A stretch of DNA of 44,238 nucleotides from Vibrio splendidus 12E03 (GCF_000272105.2 NZ_AJZD02000121.1:1-44238); one strand, 5' to 3'; counted from the first letter of the stretch, positions 10,244-19,247 are shown. Made by a program: numbers and translations. The notes: generated from the letters alone by a model not told the origin.

Positions 10244-11248
10244 ATGGCGACAATGAAGGATGTTGCCCAGCTAGCAGGCGTCTCAACAGCCACGGTATCA
10301 CGTGCATTGATGAACCCTGAGAAAGTCTCAGTTTCGACTCGCAAACGAGTGGAAACAGCAGTACTTGAAGCTGGATACTCACCCAATACATTAGCTAGAA
10401 ACTTACGTCGCAACGAATCAAAAACCATCATCACTATCGTTCCTGATATCTGTGACCCTTATTTCGCCGAGATCATTCGTGGTATCGAAGATGCCGCAGT
10501 AGAAAATGACTACCTTGTCTTACTGGGTGATAGCGGCCAACAAAAGAAGCGTGAGTCTTCGTTTGTTAACTTAGTTTTCACCAAACAAGCTGACGGTATG
10601 CTATTGCTTGGCACTGACCATCCATTTGACGTCAGTAAGTCTGAACAAAAGAACTTACCACCAATGGTGATGGCGTGTGAGTTTGCCCCTGAACTTGAAC
10701 TTCCTACCGTACACATCGATAACCTGACCTCTGCATTTGAAGCCGTGAACTACCTAGCTCAGTTAGGTCATAAGCGTATCGCTCAAATATCAGGGCCAGT
10801 ATCGGCAACGCTGTGTAAGTTCCGCCAACAAGGCTATCAACAAGCGCTGCGTCGCGCTGGAGTATCAATGAACCCTGCCTATAGCACTGTCGGCGACTTT
10901 ACTTTTGAAGCCGGTGCTCAAGCGGTTCGTCGATTGTTGGCACTTCCTGAACAGCCTACAGCTATCTTCTGTCATAACGACGCGATGGCCATTGGCGCGA
11001 TTCAAGAAGCGAAGAAGCTGGGCTTACGCGTTCCTCAAGACCTATCGATTGTCGGCTTTGATGACATCCAATTCGCTCAATACTGCGATCCACCGCTAAC
11101 TACCATTTCTCAGCCTCGTTATGAGATTGGACGCCAAGCGATGTTGATGATGCTTGATCTACTGAAAGGCAACGATGTGCAAGCAGGTTCGCGTCTACTT
11201 GAAGCTAAATTAGTGGTTCGAGGCAGTACAGCACCACCTCGAATGTAA
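10244..11248 (+). CDS. cytR: LacI-family repressor CytR
   Basis: Represses nucleoside uptake and catabolism genes together with cAMP-CRP; cytidine is the inducer in E. coli. The 334 residues carry the LacI-type HTH at the N terminus (MKDVAQLAGVSTATVSRALM, residues 4-23), the hinge region near residue 50, and a periplasmic-binding-protein-like sensor domain (IVPDICDPYFAEIIRGIED, then GFDDIQFAQYCDPPLTTISQP). In Vibrio, CytR is also known as a regulator of competence and biofilm genes. Position between priA and ftsN is the conserved one. AGAGGG before the ATG is the ribosome site. Confidence 0.95.
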   Translation: MATMKDVAQLAGVSTATVSRALMNPEKVSVSTRKRVETAVLEAGYSPNTLARNLRRNESKTIITIVPDICDPYFAEIIRGIEDAAVENDYLVLLGDSGQQKKRESSFVNLVFTKQADGMLLLGTDHPFDVSKSEQKNLPPMVMACEFAPELELPTVHIDNLTSAFEAVNYLAQLGHKRIAQISGPVSATLCKFRQQGYQQALRRAGVSMNPAYSTVGDFTFEAGAQAVRRLLALPEQPTAIFCHNDAMAIGAIQEAKKLGLRVPQDLSIVGFDDIQFAQYCDPPLTTISQPRYEIGRQAMLMMLDLLKGNDVQAGSRLLEAKLVVRGSTAPPRM

Positions 11249-11370
11249 CCTTCAAAAATACCCTTACAAATCTGCGGCACATTTTGATGTGCCGCTTCCA
11301 TTTCTGCACTATTATCCTCGCGCAATCTGGATTACCATGAGGGCAGAATCAGCAACTATTGAATTGTCTT

Positions 11371-11910
11371 GTGGCTAATAGAGATTATGTAAAGCGCGGT
11401 CGTGGTACGAAAAAACCGACCAAAAAACAAGCCCCTCGCCGTAAACCTTGGCGCAGTGGTCTTTTGGCGATACTCCTTGCCGGTGGTTTTGGTTACGGAC
11501 TTTACCTATTGAGTAATGATCCTGAGCCGCCAGCACCTGCTCCTGTGGTAACCAAACCAAAACCTAAGCCAAAACCAGCGAAAGTGATTCCGCCGCCTCC
11601 TGAAGAGAAATGGGACTACGTTGAAACGCTGCCAAGCCGCGAAATCGAAGTGAAAGCCAAAGAGCAAGAGATCTCGAAGATCCCTTACATCATGCAGTGT
11701 GGCGCTTACAAAACCTCGTCGCAGGCAGAAGCTCGTAAGTTGGATATTGCCTTCCAAGGTATCTCGAGTGAGATCCGCAAGAAAGATGGCAGTAGCTGGT
11801 ACCGTGTGGTTCTAGGTCCATACAAGTTGAAGCGTGACGCAGAGCGAGATCGCCATAAGCTGCAACGAGCGAAAATCGAACCTTGTGCTATTTGGAAAGA
11901 CACCGAGTAA
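11371..11910 (+). CDS. ftsN: Cell division protein FtsN
   Basis: Late divisome bitopic protein that triggers septal peptidoglycan synthesis. I choose the GTG at 11371 (product starts M-ANRDYVKRGRG, 179 residues) because FtsN proteins begin with a similar NRDYV/QRDYV sequence; a TTG 12 bases upstream adds only four unrelated residues. A basic cytoplasmic tail is followed by a membrane helix (SGLLAILLAGGFGYGLYLL, about residues 28-46), a proline-lysine-rich periplasmic linker, and a C-terminal SPOR domain (about 105-175, with YIMQCGAYKTSSQAEARK and WYRVVLGPY) that binds denuded glycan. It is shorter than E. coli FtsN (319) because of the short linker. The ribosome site is weak. Confidence 0.94.
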   Translation: MANRDYVKRGRGTKKPTKKQAPRRKPWRSGLLAILLAGGFGYGLYLLSNDPEPPAPAPVVTKPKPKPKPAKVIPPPPEEKWDYVETLPSREIEVKAKEQEISKIPYIMQCGAYKTSSQAEARKLDIAFQGISSEIRKKDGSSWYRVVLGPYKLKRDAERDRHKLQRAKIEPCAIWKDTE

Positions 11911-11962
11911 TTTAGATTCAGCGGCAGTCTCGGTCTTAGTAAAAGCCGAAAACCAAACACCG

Positions 11963-11991
11963 AAAGCCTCCCACTGTGGAGGTTTTCTTTT
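11963..11991 (+). terminator. Terminator after ftsN
   Basis: Stem GCCTCC / GGAGGT extended by AAA/TTT, loop of six bases, then TTTTCTTTT. It separates ftsN from the heat-shock hslVU operon. Confidence 0.8.
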
Positions 11992-12061
11992 ATCCCCTCC
12001 CCTTTAACCAAATTTCCTTACAACTTCCGCCGATAAGTTTGCACGACATCACTCACCCTTC

Positions 12062-12090
12062 CTTGAATTATCCGAGCGCCATCCTCATAT
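12062..12090 (+). promoter_or_regulatory. Sigma32 (heat-shock) type promoter of hslVU
   Basis: CTTGAA (12062-12067) and CCTCATAT (12083-12090) with 15 bases between match the RpoH pattern CTTGAA-N(12-15)-CCCCATnT closely. They lie 44 bases before the hslV start. hslVU is a well-established RpoH target, so I judge this promoter likely real. Confidence 0.8.
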
Positions 12091-12133
12091 ACTTTTTATA
12101 CCCAAAGATAAGAAATATTAAGAGGCCCTACTC

Positions 12134-12682
12134 GTGACTACCATTGTATCTGTACGTCGTAATAATAAAGTCGTCATCGCGGGTGATGGACAAGTATCTC
12201 TAGGCAACACTGTAATGAAGGGCAATGCCCGTAAAGTACGTCGCCTATACAACAACAAAGTACTGGCAGGTTTTGCTGGCGGTACCGCTGATGCTTTCAC
12301 GCTATTCGAAAAATTTGAAAGCAAGCTGCAAATGCACCAAGGTCACCTAACCAAAGCTGCCGTTGAGCTAGCGAAGGATTGGCGTAGCGACCGTGCTCTG
12401 CGTAAGTTAGAAGCACTGTTAGCAGTAGCGGATGAGACCGCTTCACTGATCATCACTGGTAACGGTGACGTAGTTCAACCAGAGAACGACCTGATTGCGA
12501 TCGGTTCGGGTGGTAACTTCGCTCAAGCAGCCGCTACTGCACTATTAGAAAATACTGATTTAGATGCGCGTGAAATCGCAGAAAAGTCGCTGAACATTGC
12601 GGGCGACATCTGTGTCTTCACCAACCATCACCACACTATTGAAGAACTAGAAAGCACCGTTGAGCTGCCAAAGCCAGAGTAA
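12134..12682 (+). CDS. hslV: ATP-dependent protease HslV (ClpQ), proteolytic subunit
   Basis: Threonine protease that forms the double hexamer core of the HslUV protease and degrades misfolded and regulatory proteins. Start is GTG at 12134 with AAGAGG eight bases before; removal of fMet exposes the catalytic Thr2 in [23 protein letters not shown]. The oxyanion and structural segments [22 protein letters not shown] and [13 protein letters not shown] are typical. The 182-residue length is near E. coli HslV (176). Operon partner hslU starts 58 bases downstream. Confidence 0.98.
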   Translation: MTTIVSVRRNNKVVIAGDGQVSLGNTVMKGNARKVRRLYNNKVLAGFAGGTADAFTLFEKFESKLQMHQGHLTKAAVELAKDWRSDRALRKLEALLAVADETASLIITGNGDVVQPENDLIAIGSGGNFAQAAATALLENTDLDAREIAEKSLNIAGDICVFTNHHHTIEELESTVELPKPE

Positions 12683-12740
12683 CGACCGCTTCCATCAATA
12701 ACGTTGTATTCAACAGTGATTAAAGAATTAAGGAAAAACC

Positions 12741-14081
12741 ATGTCTGAGATGACTCCTCGCGAAATTGTTCACGAACTCAATCGCCACATTATCGGCCAA
12801 GACAACGCTAAGCGTTCAGTAGCTATCGCTCTGCGTAACCGCTGGCGTCGTATGCAGCTTGAAGAAAGCCTGCGTGTTGAAGTATCACCAAAGAACATCC
12901 TAATGATTGGCCCAACAGGTGTCGGTAAAACTGAAATTGCTCGCCGTCTAGCAAAACTAGCAAACGCGCCTTTCATCAAGGTAGAAGCGACTAAGTTCAC
13001 CGAAGTTGGCTACGTTGGTAAAGAAGTTGAGACAATCATCCGTGATCTAACGGACGTTGCAATCAAGATGACACACCAACAAGCGATGGAGAAAGTACAG
13101 TACCGCGCTGAAGAACAAGCTGAAGAACGCATTCTTGATGCCCTTCTACCACCAGCACGTGATGCTTGGGGTCAGAACGAGCAATCAACTGAAGACACCA
13201 CCTCTTCAAACACTCGCCAGATTTTCCGCAAGAAACTGCGTGAAGGTAAGTTAGACGACAAAGAAATCGAAGTTGATGTAGCCGCGCCGCAAATGGGCGT
13301 TGAAATCATGTCACCTCCAGGCATGGAAGAGATGACAAACCAGCTGCAAGGCATGTTCCAAAACCTAGCAGGCGACACCAAGAAAAAGCGTAAGATGAAA
13401 ATCAAAGACGCATTCAAAGCACTGACGGAAGAAGAAGCTTCAAAGCTTGTGAACCAAGAAGAGCTAAAAGAGAACGCGATCTTCAACGCTGAAAACAACG
13501 GCATCGTCTTCATCGATGAGATCGACAAAATCTGTAAGCGTGGCGACAGCTCAGGCCCAGACGTATCTCGCGAAGGTGTTCAGCGTGACCTACTACCTCT
13601 TATCGAAGGCAGCACAGTATCAACCAAGCACGGCATGGTTAAAACTGACCACATCTTGTTTATCACATCAGGCGCATTCCAAGTGGCTAAGCCATCTGAC
13701 CTGATCCCTGAGCTACAAGGTCGTCTACCAATCCGCGTAGAACTTGAAGCACTATCAGCGCATGACTTCAAACGCATCCTGACTGAACCAAAAGCATCTC
13801 TAACAGAGCAATACATTGCCCTAATGAAAACAGAAGATGTGAGCATTGAGTTCACTGAAGATGGCATCAACCAGATTGCGGACGCAGCATGGCGCGTAAA
13901 CGAAACCACTGAGAACATCGGTGCGCGTCGTCTACACACGGTAATGGAGCGTCTAATGGATGAGATTTCATTCGAAGCAACAGACAAAGCTGGCAGCAAG
14001 CTTGTTATTGATGAAGCTTACGTAACAGCGAAGCTTGGCGAGTTCGTTGAAGACGAAGACCTAAGCCGCTTCATCCTGTAG
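12741..14081 (+). CDS. hslU: ATP-dependent protease ATPase subunit HslU (ClpY)
   Basis: AAA+ unfoldase of the HslUV protease. The 446 residues begin [20 protein letters not shown]. Walker A is GPTGVGKT (residues 57-64) and Walker B IVFIDEID (about 254-261). The intermediate I-domain covers about 110-240 and is charged and methionine-rich, as in the family. The sensor-2 segment [16 protein letters not shown] and the C terminus [10 protein letters not shown], whose tail inserts into HslV pockets, are intact. AAGGA precedes the ATG. A terminator follows, so hslVU forms a two-gene unit. Confidence 0.98.
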   Translation: MSEMTPREIVHELNRHIIGQDNAKRSVAIALRNRWRRMQLEESLRVEVSPKNILMIGPTGVGKTEIARRLAKLANAPFIKVEATKFTEVGYVGKEVETIIRDLTDVAIKMTHQQAMEKVQYRAEEQAEERILDALLPPARDAWGQNEQSTEDTTSSNTRQIFRKKLREGKLDDKEIEVDVAAPQMGVEIMSPPGMEEMTNQLQGMFQNLAGDTKKKRKMKIKDAFKALTEEEASKLVNQEELKENAIFNAENNGIVFIDEIDKICKRGDSSGPDVSREGVQRDLLPLIEGSTVSTKHGMVKTDHILFITSGAFQVAKPSDLIPELQGRLPIRVELEALSAHDFKRILTEPKASLTEQYIALMKTEDVSIEFTEDGINQIADAAWRVNETTENIGARRLHTVMERLMDEISFEATDKAGSKLVIDEAYVTAKLGEFVEDEDLSRFIL

Positions 14082-14141
14082 CACACGAAACTCCAACTTA
14101 TTGCTCTAACTCAAAGAAATAGCAGCTAATAAGCGAATTCA

Positions 14142-14168
14142 AGGCCCACTTTCGAGTGGGCTTTTTAT
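14142..14168 (+). terminator. Terminator of hslVU
   Basis: Stem AGCCCACT-type arms (AGGCCCACT and AGTGGGCTT) with loop TTCG and trailing T run. It ends the heat-shock operon before menA. Confidence 0.88.
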
Positions 14169-14236
14169 TACCCGAAAAATGGGCGTATACTCAAATCACA
14201 GTATGAAACGAAGACTTACAACGAAATAGACCTACG

Positions 14237-15154
14237 ATGAAACAATCTCTACTGATTTGGCTTGATGCCGCACGACCGAAAACTCTGCCTCTCGCACTCG
14301 TCTCTATTCTTACAGGAAGTAGTTTAGCGTTCGCCAGCGATCAGTTTTCTTTATCGATAGCACTACTGGCTTTTTTAACCGCTACCCTATTACAGATTTT
14401 ATCGAACCTAGCCAATGACTATGGCGACGCCGTAAAAGGCACAGACAACGAAAATCGTCTGGGGCCAACACGTGCCATGCAATCTGGCGCGGTAACAGCG
14501 AAAACCATGAAGCAAGCGATCATCCTCAACATCGTGTTTACTATGGTCACTGGGCTGATTCTTATTTTTCATGCCTTAACCTCGATTGAAAGTATCTTAT
14601 CTTTCATTGCGTTAGGCGTATTAGCCATTGTTGCTGCCATCGCTTACACCGTCGGTAATAAGCCTTATGGCTATATTGGCCTTGGCGACTTATCGGTATT
14701 TATCTTCTTCGGTTTATTAGGTGTTTCAGGGACTTACTTCTTGCACACTGGCCATGTTGAACCAAGCCTATTCCTTCCGGCATTGGGCTGTGGCTTGATG
14801 GCGGTTGCGGTACTCAATATCAACAACATGCGTGATATCGAAAACGACAGCGAATGCGGTAAGCGCACCATGGCGGTTCGCCTAGGGCAACGCAAAGCCA
14901 AACACTATCATTTTGCTCTGCTTGGCCTCGCCCTTGCTTCTTTCGCTATCTACCTACTTATTCAAGAAAAGCCGGTCTGGATCAGCCTGCCATTTTTGCT
15001 GAGCATTATTATTGTTTACAAGCATGGCAAAGCTGTTTGGGAAACCGAAAAGCCAGCGCAAATCGCACCAATGATGCCGGTGATTGTGAAATGCTCACTG
15101 GTCACTAACCTATTGTTTGCAGGGGTTGTCGTAGCTCAAACTCTATTGAGTTAA
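14237..15154 (+). CDS. menA: 1,4-dihydroxy-2-naphthoate polyprenyltransferase
   Basis: Integral membrane prenyltransferase that attaches the polyprenyl tail to DHNA to make demethylmenaquinone. The 305 residues contain the prenyl diphosphate binding motif NDYGDAVKGTD (residues 60-70), a second acidic motif NNMRDIENDSECGKRTMAVRLG and about eight to nine hydrophobic helices. The N terminus WLDAARPKTLPLAL is typical of MenA. Same position after hslU as in E. coli; rraA starts 73 bases later. Menaquinone supports the anaerobic respiration implied by the aspA-dcuA region. Confidence 0.96.
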   Translation: MKQSLLIWLDAARPKTLPLALVSILTGSSLAFASDQFSLSIALLAFLTATLLQILSNLANDYGDAVKGTDNENRLGPTRAMQSGAVTAKTMKQAIILNIVFTMVTGLILIFHALTSIESILSFIALGVLAIVAAIAYTVGNKPYGYIGLGDLSVFIFFGLLGVSGTYFLHTGHVEPSLFLPALGCGLMAVAVLNINNMRDIENDSECGKRTMAVRLGQRKAKHYHFALLGLALASFAIYLLIQEKPVWISLPFLLSIIIVYKHGKAVWETEKPAQIAPMMPVIVKCSLVTNLLFAGVVVAQTLLS

Positions 15155-15227
15155 ATGAGACTAATCATTGCAAAGGGATCAAGCACCGATATACTCAAAG
15201 TAAGCTCATTGTTCAAAAGGTATACTA

Positions 15228-15746
15228 ATGGAATACAACACTTCAGCACTGTGCGACATATATTTGGATCAAGTTGATGTCGTGGAGCCAATGTTCAGCA
15301 ACTTCGGTGGACGTGCATCCTTCGCAGGACAGATCACGACATTAAAGTGTTTTGAAGACAACGCTTTGATTCGCTCTGTACTAGAGCAAGACGGTCTGGG
15401 GCGTGTGTTGTTAATCGATGGTGGCGGCTCACTACGTAAAGCGCTGATCGATGCTGAGATTGCCCTACTTGCCGAAGACAATGAGTGGGAAGGGATTGTG
15501 GTTTACGGCTGCGTTCGTGAAGTCGATGAGCTTGAAGACATGAACCTAGGCATCCAAGCCTTAGCTTCTATCCCTGTTGGTGCGAGCCAAGAAGGTGTCG
15601 GTGAATTAGACGTACCCGTGAACTTTGGCAGCGTGACCTTCTTACCTGAAGATTACCTGTACGCAGATAACACCGGCATCATTCTTTCTGCCGAACCTCT
15701 AGATGTAGAACTTGATTTGGATGTCGAGGAAGAAGAGGTCGAGTAA
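15228..15746 (+). CDS. rraA: Regulator of RNase E activity A
   Basis: Trimeric protein that binds the C-terminal region of RNase E and inhibits RNA processing; it was once called MenG. The 172 residues begin [23 protein letters not shown], and contain [16 protein letters not shown] and [15 protein letters not shown], all family hallmarks. The C terminus is unusually acidic ([14 protein letters not shown]), longer than the E. coli protein (161). AAAAGG precedes the start. Convergent with zapB across a shared terminator. Confidence 0.97.
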   Translation: MEYNTSALCDIYLDQVDVVEPMFSNFGGRASFAGQITTLKCFEDNALIRSVLEQDGLGRVLLIDGGGSLRKALIDAEIALLAEDNEWEGIVVYGCVREVDELEDMNLGIQALASIPVGASQEGVGELDVPVNFGSVTFLPEDYLYADNTGIILSAEPLDVELDLDVEEEEVE

Positions 15747-15805
15747 CCCACTCGGCTTTGAACACGACAACAAAGCATAAGAATACGAAGTATTAGAACG
15801 CAAAC

Positions 15806-15840
15806 AAAAACGCCCGCTACTGAGTAGCGGGCGTTTTTTT
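15806..15840. terminator. Bidirectional terminator between rraA and zapB
   Basis: Perfect GC-rich stem CGCCCGCTAC / GTAGCGGGCG with loop TGA, flanked by an A run and a T run, serving both convergent genes. Confidence 0.92.
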
Positions 15841-15856
15841 AAATCTGAAGAGTCGA

Positions 15857-16099
15857 TTACTCTACTTCATCCATTTTACCAAGAAGGTTACGGATGCGAT
15901 CTTGCCATGCTGAATGCTCTTCCTGCATTTGCTGAGTTTTTTGCTCTAGCTCGTGACGGCTTGCTTTAAGCTCACCAGCTTCTGTTGCTAGTGCTTGTTT
16001 CTCTTCTTTAAGCTCTTCCACTTCCATTTGAAGAAGTGCAATTGTATCTACTGCTGTTTGAATTTTTGCTTCTAGCTGCTCTAGTACTTCAAAAGACAT
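15857..16099 (-). CDS. zapB: Cell division protein ZapB
   Basis: Small coiled-coil protein of the Z-ring layer that works with ZapA and MatP. The 80 residues are almost wholly a heptad-repeat helix rich in E, K, L and Q (MSFEVLEQLEAKIQTAVDTI, then LQMEVEELKEEKQAL). Located opposite in strand to rraA, between rraA and glpX, as in E. coli. AAAGGTAGG lies before the start. Confidence 0.95.
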   Translation of the reverse strand: MSFEVLEQLEAKIQTAVDTIALLQMEVEELKEEKQALATEAGELKASRHELEQKTQQMQEEHSAWQDRIRNLLGKMDEVE

Positions 16100-16423
16100 T
16101 CTGGCCTACCTTTAAGTTATCCGTTTGATGGTGAAGGTTCACTCCACTTATTTCCCCATTCTACTCAGCAGAGCAAGGATAAACACTCAATATATTCGAT
16201 ATTTTGCGCCATTCGATGAAAAAAACAGCGCTTTTTACCGAATATTGACGTGAACGATTACCGCCACAACGGCAAACCGATTATTTTGATGAATAATAAC
16301 TGTTTTCCACTGCGAATTGATCGAGAGCAATCTCCAAAAAACAAAAAGGCAAACGTTTCCTTTTGGATATGGTAAAATTCGCCGCGAAATTTCTATTCCC
16401 CCTTTGAAAATTTTGGAGTCCGC
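16100..16423. other. zapB/glpX divergent intergenic region
   Basis: 324 bases with no gene. It contains the zapB promoter region and, close to glpX, a PurR-type palindrome (16347-16362) and a possible -10 TAAAAT (16372-16377). The rest is AT-rich without clear structure. Confidence 0.5.
16347..16362 (+). promoter_or_regulatory. PurR-type operator upstream of glpX
   Basis: AGGCAAACGTTTCCTT matches the PurR pattern ANGCAANCGNTTNCNT at every defined base. It lies 61-77 bases before the glpX start and just upstream of a possible -10 element. It could also be read by another LacI-family protein with a GCAAACGTTTGC-like operator. Confidence 0.65.
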
Positions 16424-17431
16424 ATGAAACGCGATTTAGCAATGTCATTCTCTCGTGTCACAGAAGGTGCAGCACTGGCTGGTTACAAGTGGCTTGGCCG
16501 TGGCGATAAAAACGCTGCAGATGGCGCTGCTGTAGAAGTAATGCGTAGCCTATTAAACAAAACCGAAATTAGCGGTGAGATTGTTATCGGCGAAGGTGAG
16601 ATCGATGATGCACCTATGCTATACATCGGCGAAAACGTAGGTGTGGGCGGCGACGCTGTCGACATCGCAGTTGACCCAATTGAAGGGACACGCATGACAG
16701 CAATGGGCCAATCAAATGCATTGGCTGTATTGGCGGCAGGCGAAAAAGGCAGCTTCCTTAAAGCGCCTGATATGTACATGGAAAAGTTGGTTGTTGGCCC
16801 TGGCGCTAAAGGCGTGATTGACCTAGAACTGCCACTAACAGAAAACCTAGAAAACATTGCGAAGGCTCTGGGCAAAACACTGGATACACTGGTTGTAACG
16901 ACACTGGCTAAGCCACGTCACGATCAAGTTATCGCCGACATGCAAGCAATGGGCGTTCGTGTATTCGCAGTGCCAGATGGTGATGTTGCGGCTTCTATCC
17001 TAACGTGTATGCCAGACAGCGAAGTAGACGTCATGTACTGCATCGGCGGCGCACCTGAAGGTGTGGTCTCGGCTGCGGTAATTCGCGCACTCGACGGCGA
17101 CATGCACGGTCGTCTTCTTCCTCGTCACGAAGTAAAAGGCGACACAGAAGAGAACCGCAAACACGGTGAACTTGAACTAGAGCGTTGTGCAGAAATGGGT
17201 GTAACGGCGGGTATCGTGTTGAAAATGGAAGACATGGCTCGCAGCGACAACGTTGTATTCTCAGCAACAGGCATCACTAAGGGTGACTTGCTAGAAGGCA
17301 TTTCTCGTCAAGGCAATATCGCAACCACAGAAACTCTGCTTATCCGTGGCCGTTGCCGTACGATTCGCCGCATCAAATCTATCCACTACCTAGAGCGTAA
17401 AGATCCAGAAGTGGTAGGTCATATCCTGTAA
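16424..17431 (+). CDS. glpX: Class II fructose-1,6-bisphosphatase
   Basis: Hydrolyses fructose-1,6-bisphosphate to fructose-6-phosphate in gluconeogenesis, with Mn2+ dependence typical of the class. The 335 residues include VIGEGEIDDAPM (residues 54-65), VDPIEGTRMTAMG (83-95), YCIGGAPEGVVSAA and the C-terminal IRGRCRTIRRI. Start at 16424 with TTGGAG before it. In E. coli glpX closes the glpFKX operon; here no glpF or glpK is adjacent, so glpX is a single gene, with its own terminator. Confidence 0.97.
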   Translation: MKRDLAMSFSRVTEGAALAGYKWLGRGDKNAADGAAVEVMRSLLNKTEISGEIVIGEGEIDDAPMLYIGENVGVGGDAVDIAVDPIEGTRMTAMGQSNALAVLAAGEKGSFLKAPDMYMEKLVVGPGAKGVIDLELPLTENLENIAKALGKTLDTLVVTTLAKPRHDQVIADMQAMGVRVFAVPDGDVAASILTCMPDSEVDVMYCIGGAPEGVVSAAVIRALDGDMHGRLLPRHEVKGDTEENRKHGELELERCAEMGVTAGIVLKMEDMARSDNVVFSATGITKGDLLEGISRQGNIATTETLLIRGRCRTIRRIKSIHYLERKDPEVVGHIL

Positions 17432-17459
17432 GCCAAAACTCGGTTAAGCAGAATATTCG

Positions 17460-17489
17460 AAGGCTGATACCAAGTATCAGCCTTTTGTT
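17460..17489 (+). terminator. Terminator of glpX
   Basis: Stem AAGGCTGATAC / GTATCAGCCTT with a short CAA loop and trailing TTGTTTT, 29 bases after the stop codon. Confidence 0.88.
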
Positions 17490-17552
17490 TTATTAGCGCA
17501 GCAGAATCTCACTATGGCTGCCAATAGAGTAAAACGCTATCTATCGAGTAAA

Positions 17553-17570
17553 TTACTATCAATATAGTAA
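17553..17570 (+). promoter_or_regulatory. Candidate operator before the SufR-like gene
   Basis: An 18-bp dyad, TTACTAT-CAAT-ATAGTAA, lies 60 bases before the gene start, between possible promoter elements. Related words (AGTAAA, CTATC, ATAGTAAG) recur from 17525 to 17610. Autoregulation by the downstream HTH protein is inference. Confidence 0.45.
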
Positions 17571-17629
17571 ATGGTTTGCTTTATAAACACCTTGCCTCAT
17601 AATAGTAAGGTTCATGAGGTAGGGATAGT

Positions 17630-18250
17630 ATGAAAACAAGCGACAAAATCTTACAGACCATTAAGCGTCAAGGCGCGGTAACCGCGAAACAACTGTCAGA
17701 AGAATTTGGCATGACGACAATGGGGGCAAGGCAACATCTGCAAAGCCTGGAAGATGACGGTATTCTTGCGTTTCATGATGTGAAAGTGAAAGTGGGTCGC
17801 CCGACTCGCCACTGGTCCCTGACTCAACAAGGTCATAGCCAATTTTCAGACCGACATGGTGAACTCACCATTCAAGTGATTGATGCTGTCGAGAATCTAT
17901 TTGGTAAAGAAGGGCTGGCTAAGGTTGCTGCCGAGCGTGAACAACACACTCTTAAGCAGTATCAAACTGCGCTGTCTGGCTGTGATTCACTCATCAGCAA
18001 GCTTAAAAAACTCACCCAGCTTCGTGAAGACGAAGGCTACATGGCTGAGCTTCAAGAGCATGATGATCACTACATCTTGATTGAGAACCACTGCCCTATC
18101 TGTAAGGCTGCAACTCGCTGCCCTAGCCTGTGCCAATCTGAGCTCAACGTGTTTACTGAGTTACTAAAAGATGAGTGTCACGTGAGCCGTACAGAGCACA
18201 TCATTGCTGGCGAACGACGCTGCACTTACACCTTAACACCCGCCCTTTGA
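17630..18250 (+). CDS. SufR-like cysteine-rich winged-helix transcriptional regulator
   Basis: The 206-residue protein has an N-terminal winged HTH (ILQTIKRQGAVTAKQLSEEF, then GMTTMGARQHLQSLEDDGI, residues 7-45, with a wing near VKVGRPTRHWSL) of the DeoR/ArsR-like COG2345 group. The C-terminal half carries cysteines at 155, 158, 164, 168, 183 and 198. C155, C168, C183 and C198 give the spacing C-X12-C-X14-C-X14-C, very close to the arrangement reported for the Fe-S cluster binding repressor SufR. This suggests an iron-sulfur or metal sensor; regulon unknown. No suf or isc genes are adjacent. It is a monocistronic gene with its own AT-rich dyad upstream. Fold is secure, cofactor is inferred. 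Confidence 0.8.
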   Translation: MKTSDKILQTIKRQGAVTAKQLSEEFGMTTMGARQHLQSLEDDGILAFHDVKVKVGRPTRHWSLTQQGHSQFSDRHGELTIQVIDAVENLFGKEGLAKVAAEREQHTLKQYQTALSGCDSLISKLKKLTQLREDEGYMAELQEHDDHYILIENHCPICKAATRCPSLCQSELNVFTELLKDECHVSRTEHIIAGERRCTYTLTPAL

Positions 18251-18369
18251 TTGCAAAGGTAATCGGCTAATACCGTCTCAATATTGAGAAAACACAAATA
18301 GATTAAAATTTGTACAGATTTCTTTCTTAAGCTTAGAGCATATGAAACACGCTTAATGCTAAGGAAGGA

Positions 18370-18720
18370 ATGATGGCGCATCCACAACCCGCTCAAAAAC
18401 TGCCACCCTTTGATGAACTTGTCCAACTCGCGAAAAGCGACCCGAAAGCATTCAATCAATTCAAACACGAGATGTGCGAACAGATGATTTGTTCGGCTTC
18501 AGACGTGATGCAAGACCGACTTCGTGCGCAGCAAAGTCACATCGACTTAGTGGTTAGCCGTTGTAAAAACCCACACCACGCCAATATCGTACTCATGCAA
18601 GAGCTGCGCTGTCAGGTCTGTAAGTTCCAAGATGCACTCGAAGGGCGCTGCGGCTTTGAAGAATCTCTGCCTGAAAATGTCGTGCCTTTTAAGCCGAATA
18701 CCGAACCTAAAATGTACTGA
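18370..18720 (+). CDS. DUF3135 family protein
   Basis: A small 116-residue acidic-basic cytoplasmic protein of unknown function. The core LPPFDELVQLAKSDPKAFNQ and the region with ELRCQVCKFQDALEGRCGFEE match my memory of the DUF3135 family common in Vibrionales and relatives. It has no signal peptide or membrane helix. Several cysteines (CEQMIC, CKNPHH, CQVCKF, CGF) could bind metal but this is speculative. The start at 18370 or 18373 (overlapping ATGATG) cannot be decided; AAGGAAGG lies directly before. It may be cotranscribed with the regulator 120 bases upstream. Confidence 0.8.
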   Translation: MMAHPQPAQKLPPFDELVQLAKSDPKAFNQFKHEMCEQMICSASDVMQDRLRAQQSHIDLVVSRCKNPHHANIVLMQELRCQVCKFQDALEGRCGFEESLPENVVPFKPNTEPKMY

Positions 18721-18773
18721 AATTAGCAAAGCACTAAAAAGAAAAAGGGAGCTTAATGCTCCCTTCTTATCGA

Positions 18774-19202
18774 TCAATATTTACATGGATCTTCGCCGTA
18801 GTCATTACGGCCTTCTGTACCTTTCAACAAACCACACTCAATCAGAATCCAGAAACCACACACTAATGCCGCGACGGTTGCCGCCATATGAATTGGCGAT
18901 ACCGGCTCTGTCGTCGTTGCAACCATTGGCGAAGCTAAACGACCCAATACTAATGGCACATTCAATAGTAGCCAGTAATTAGACTTATTGCGGTCGTGCC
19001 AGCGCTTAGCGGTTACCGCAAGGTCTGGGATCACAAGCATCAATAGGATGATTGGTAGCAGGATATAAGAGTAAGCAGGGAACAACACAGAGATACCTGA
19101 AGCAAAACCGGTAATCGCTATGTAGTAGAAAACATTCCAAATCCAGTAAGTCTTACGACCAATTCTCCCCTTGAAAGAGAGCAGTAATTCTTTCATCGAC
19201 AT
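18774..19202 (-). CDS. DUF805 membrane protein
   Basis: The 142 residues show the DUF805 signature: FKGRIGRKTYWIW near the N terminus, the central AKRWHDRNKSNYWLLL motif after two membrane helices, further hydrophobic segments, and the C-terminal GTEGRNDYGEDP. Four membrane helices are likely. The family (YhaH/YhaI in E. coli) is of unknown function. It lies 45 bases downstream of the isomerase-like gene on the same strand and may be cotranscribed with it. Start could be M1 or M3. Confidence 0.88.
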   Translation of the reverse strand: MSMKELLLSFKGRIGRKTYWIWNVFYYIAITGFASGISVLFPAYSYILLPIILLMLVIPDLAVTAKRWHDRNKSNYWLLLNVPLVLGRLASPMVATTTEPVSPIHMAATVAALVCGFWILIECGLLKGTEGRNDYGEDPCKY

Positions 19203-19247
19203 CTTAAATACTCAAATTTATACGCCGCTAAAAGTCAGCAGCAATGG

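Noticed and set aside
13172..13528. Antisense open frame within hslU
   Set aside because: Shadow of the hslU coding strand; repetitive Ser/Phe composition typical of antisense frames.
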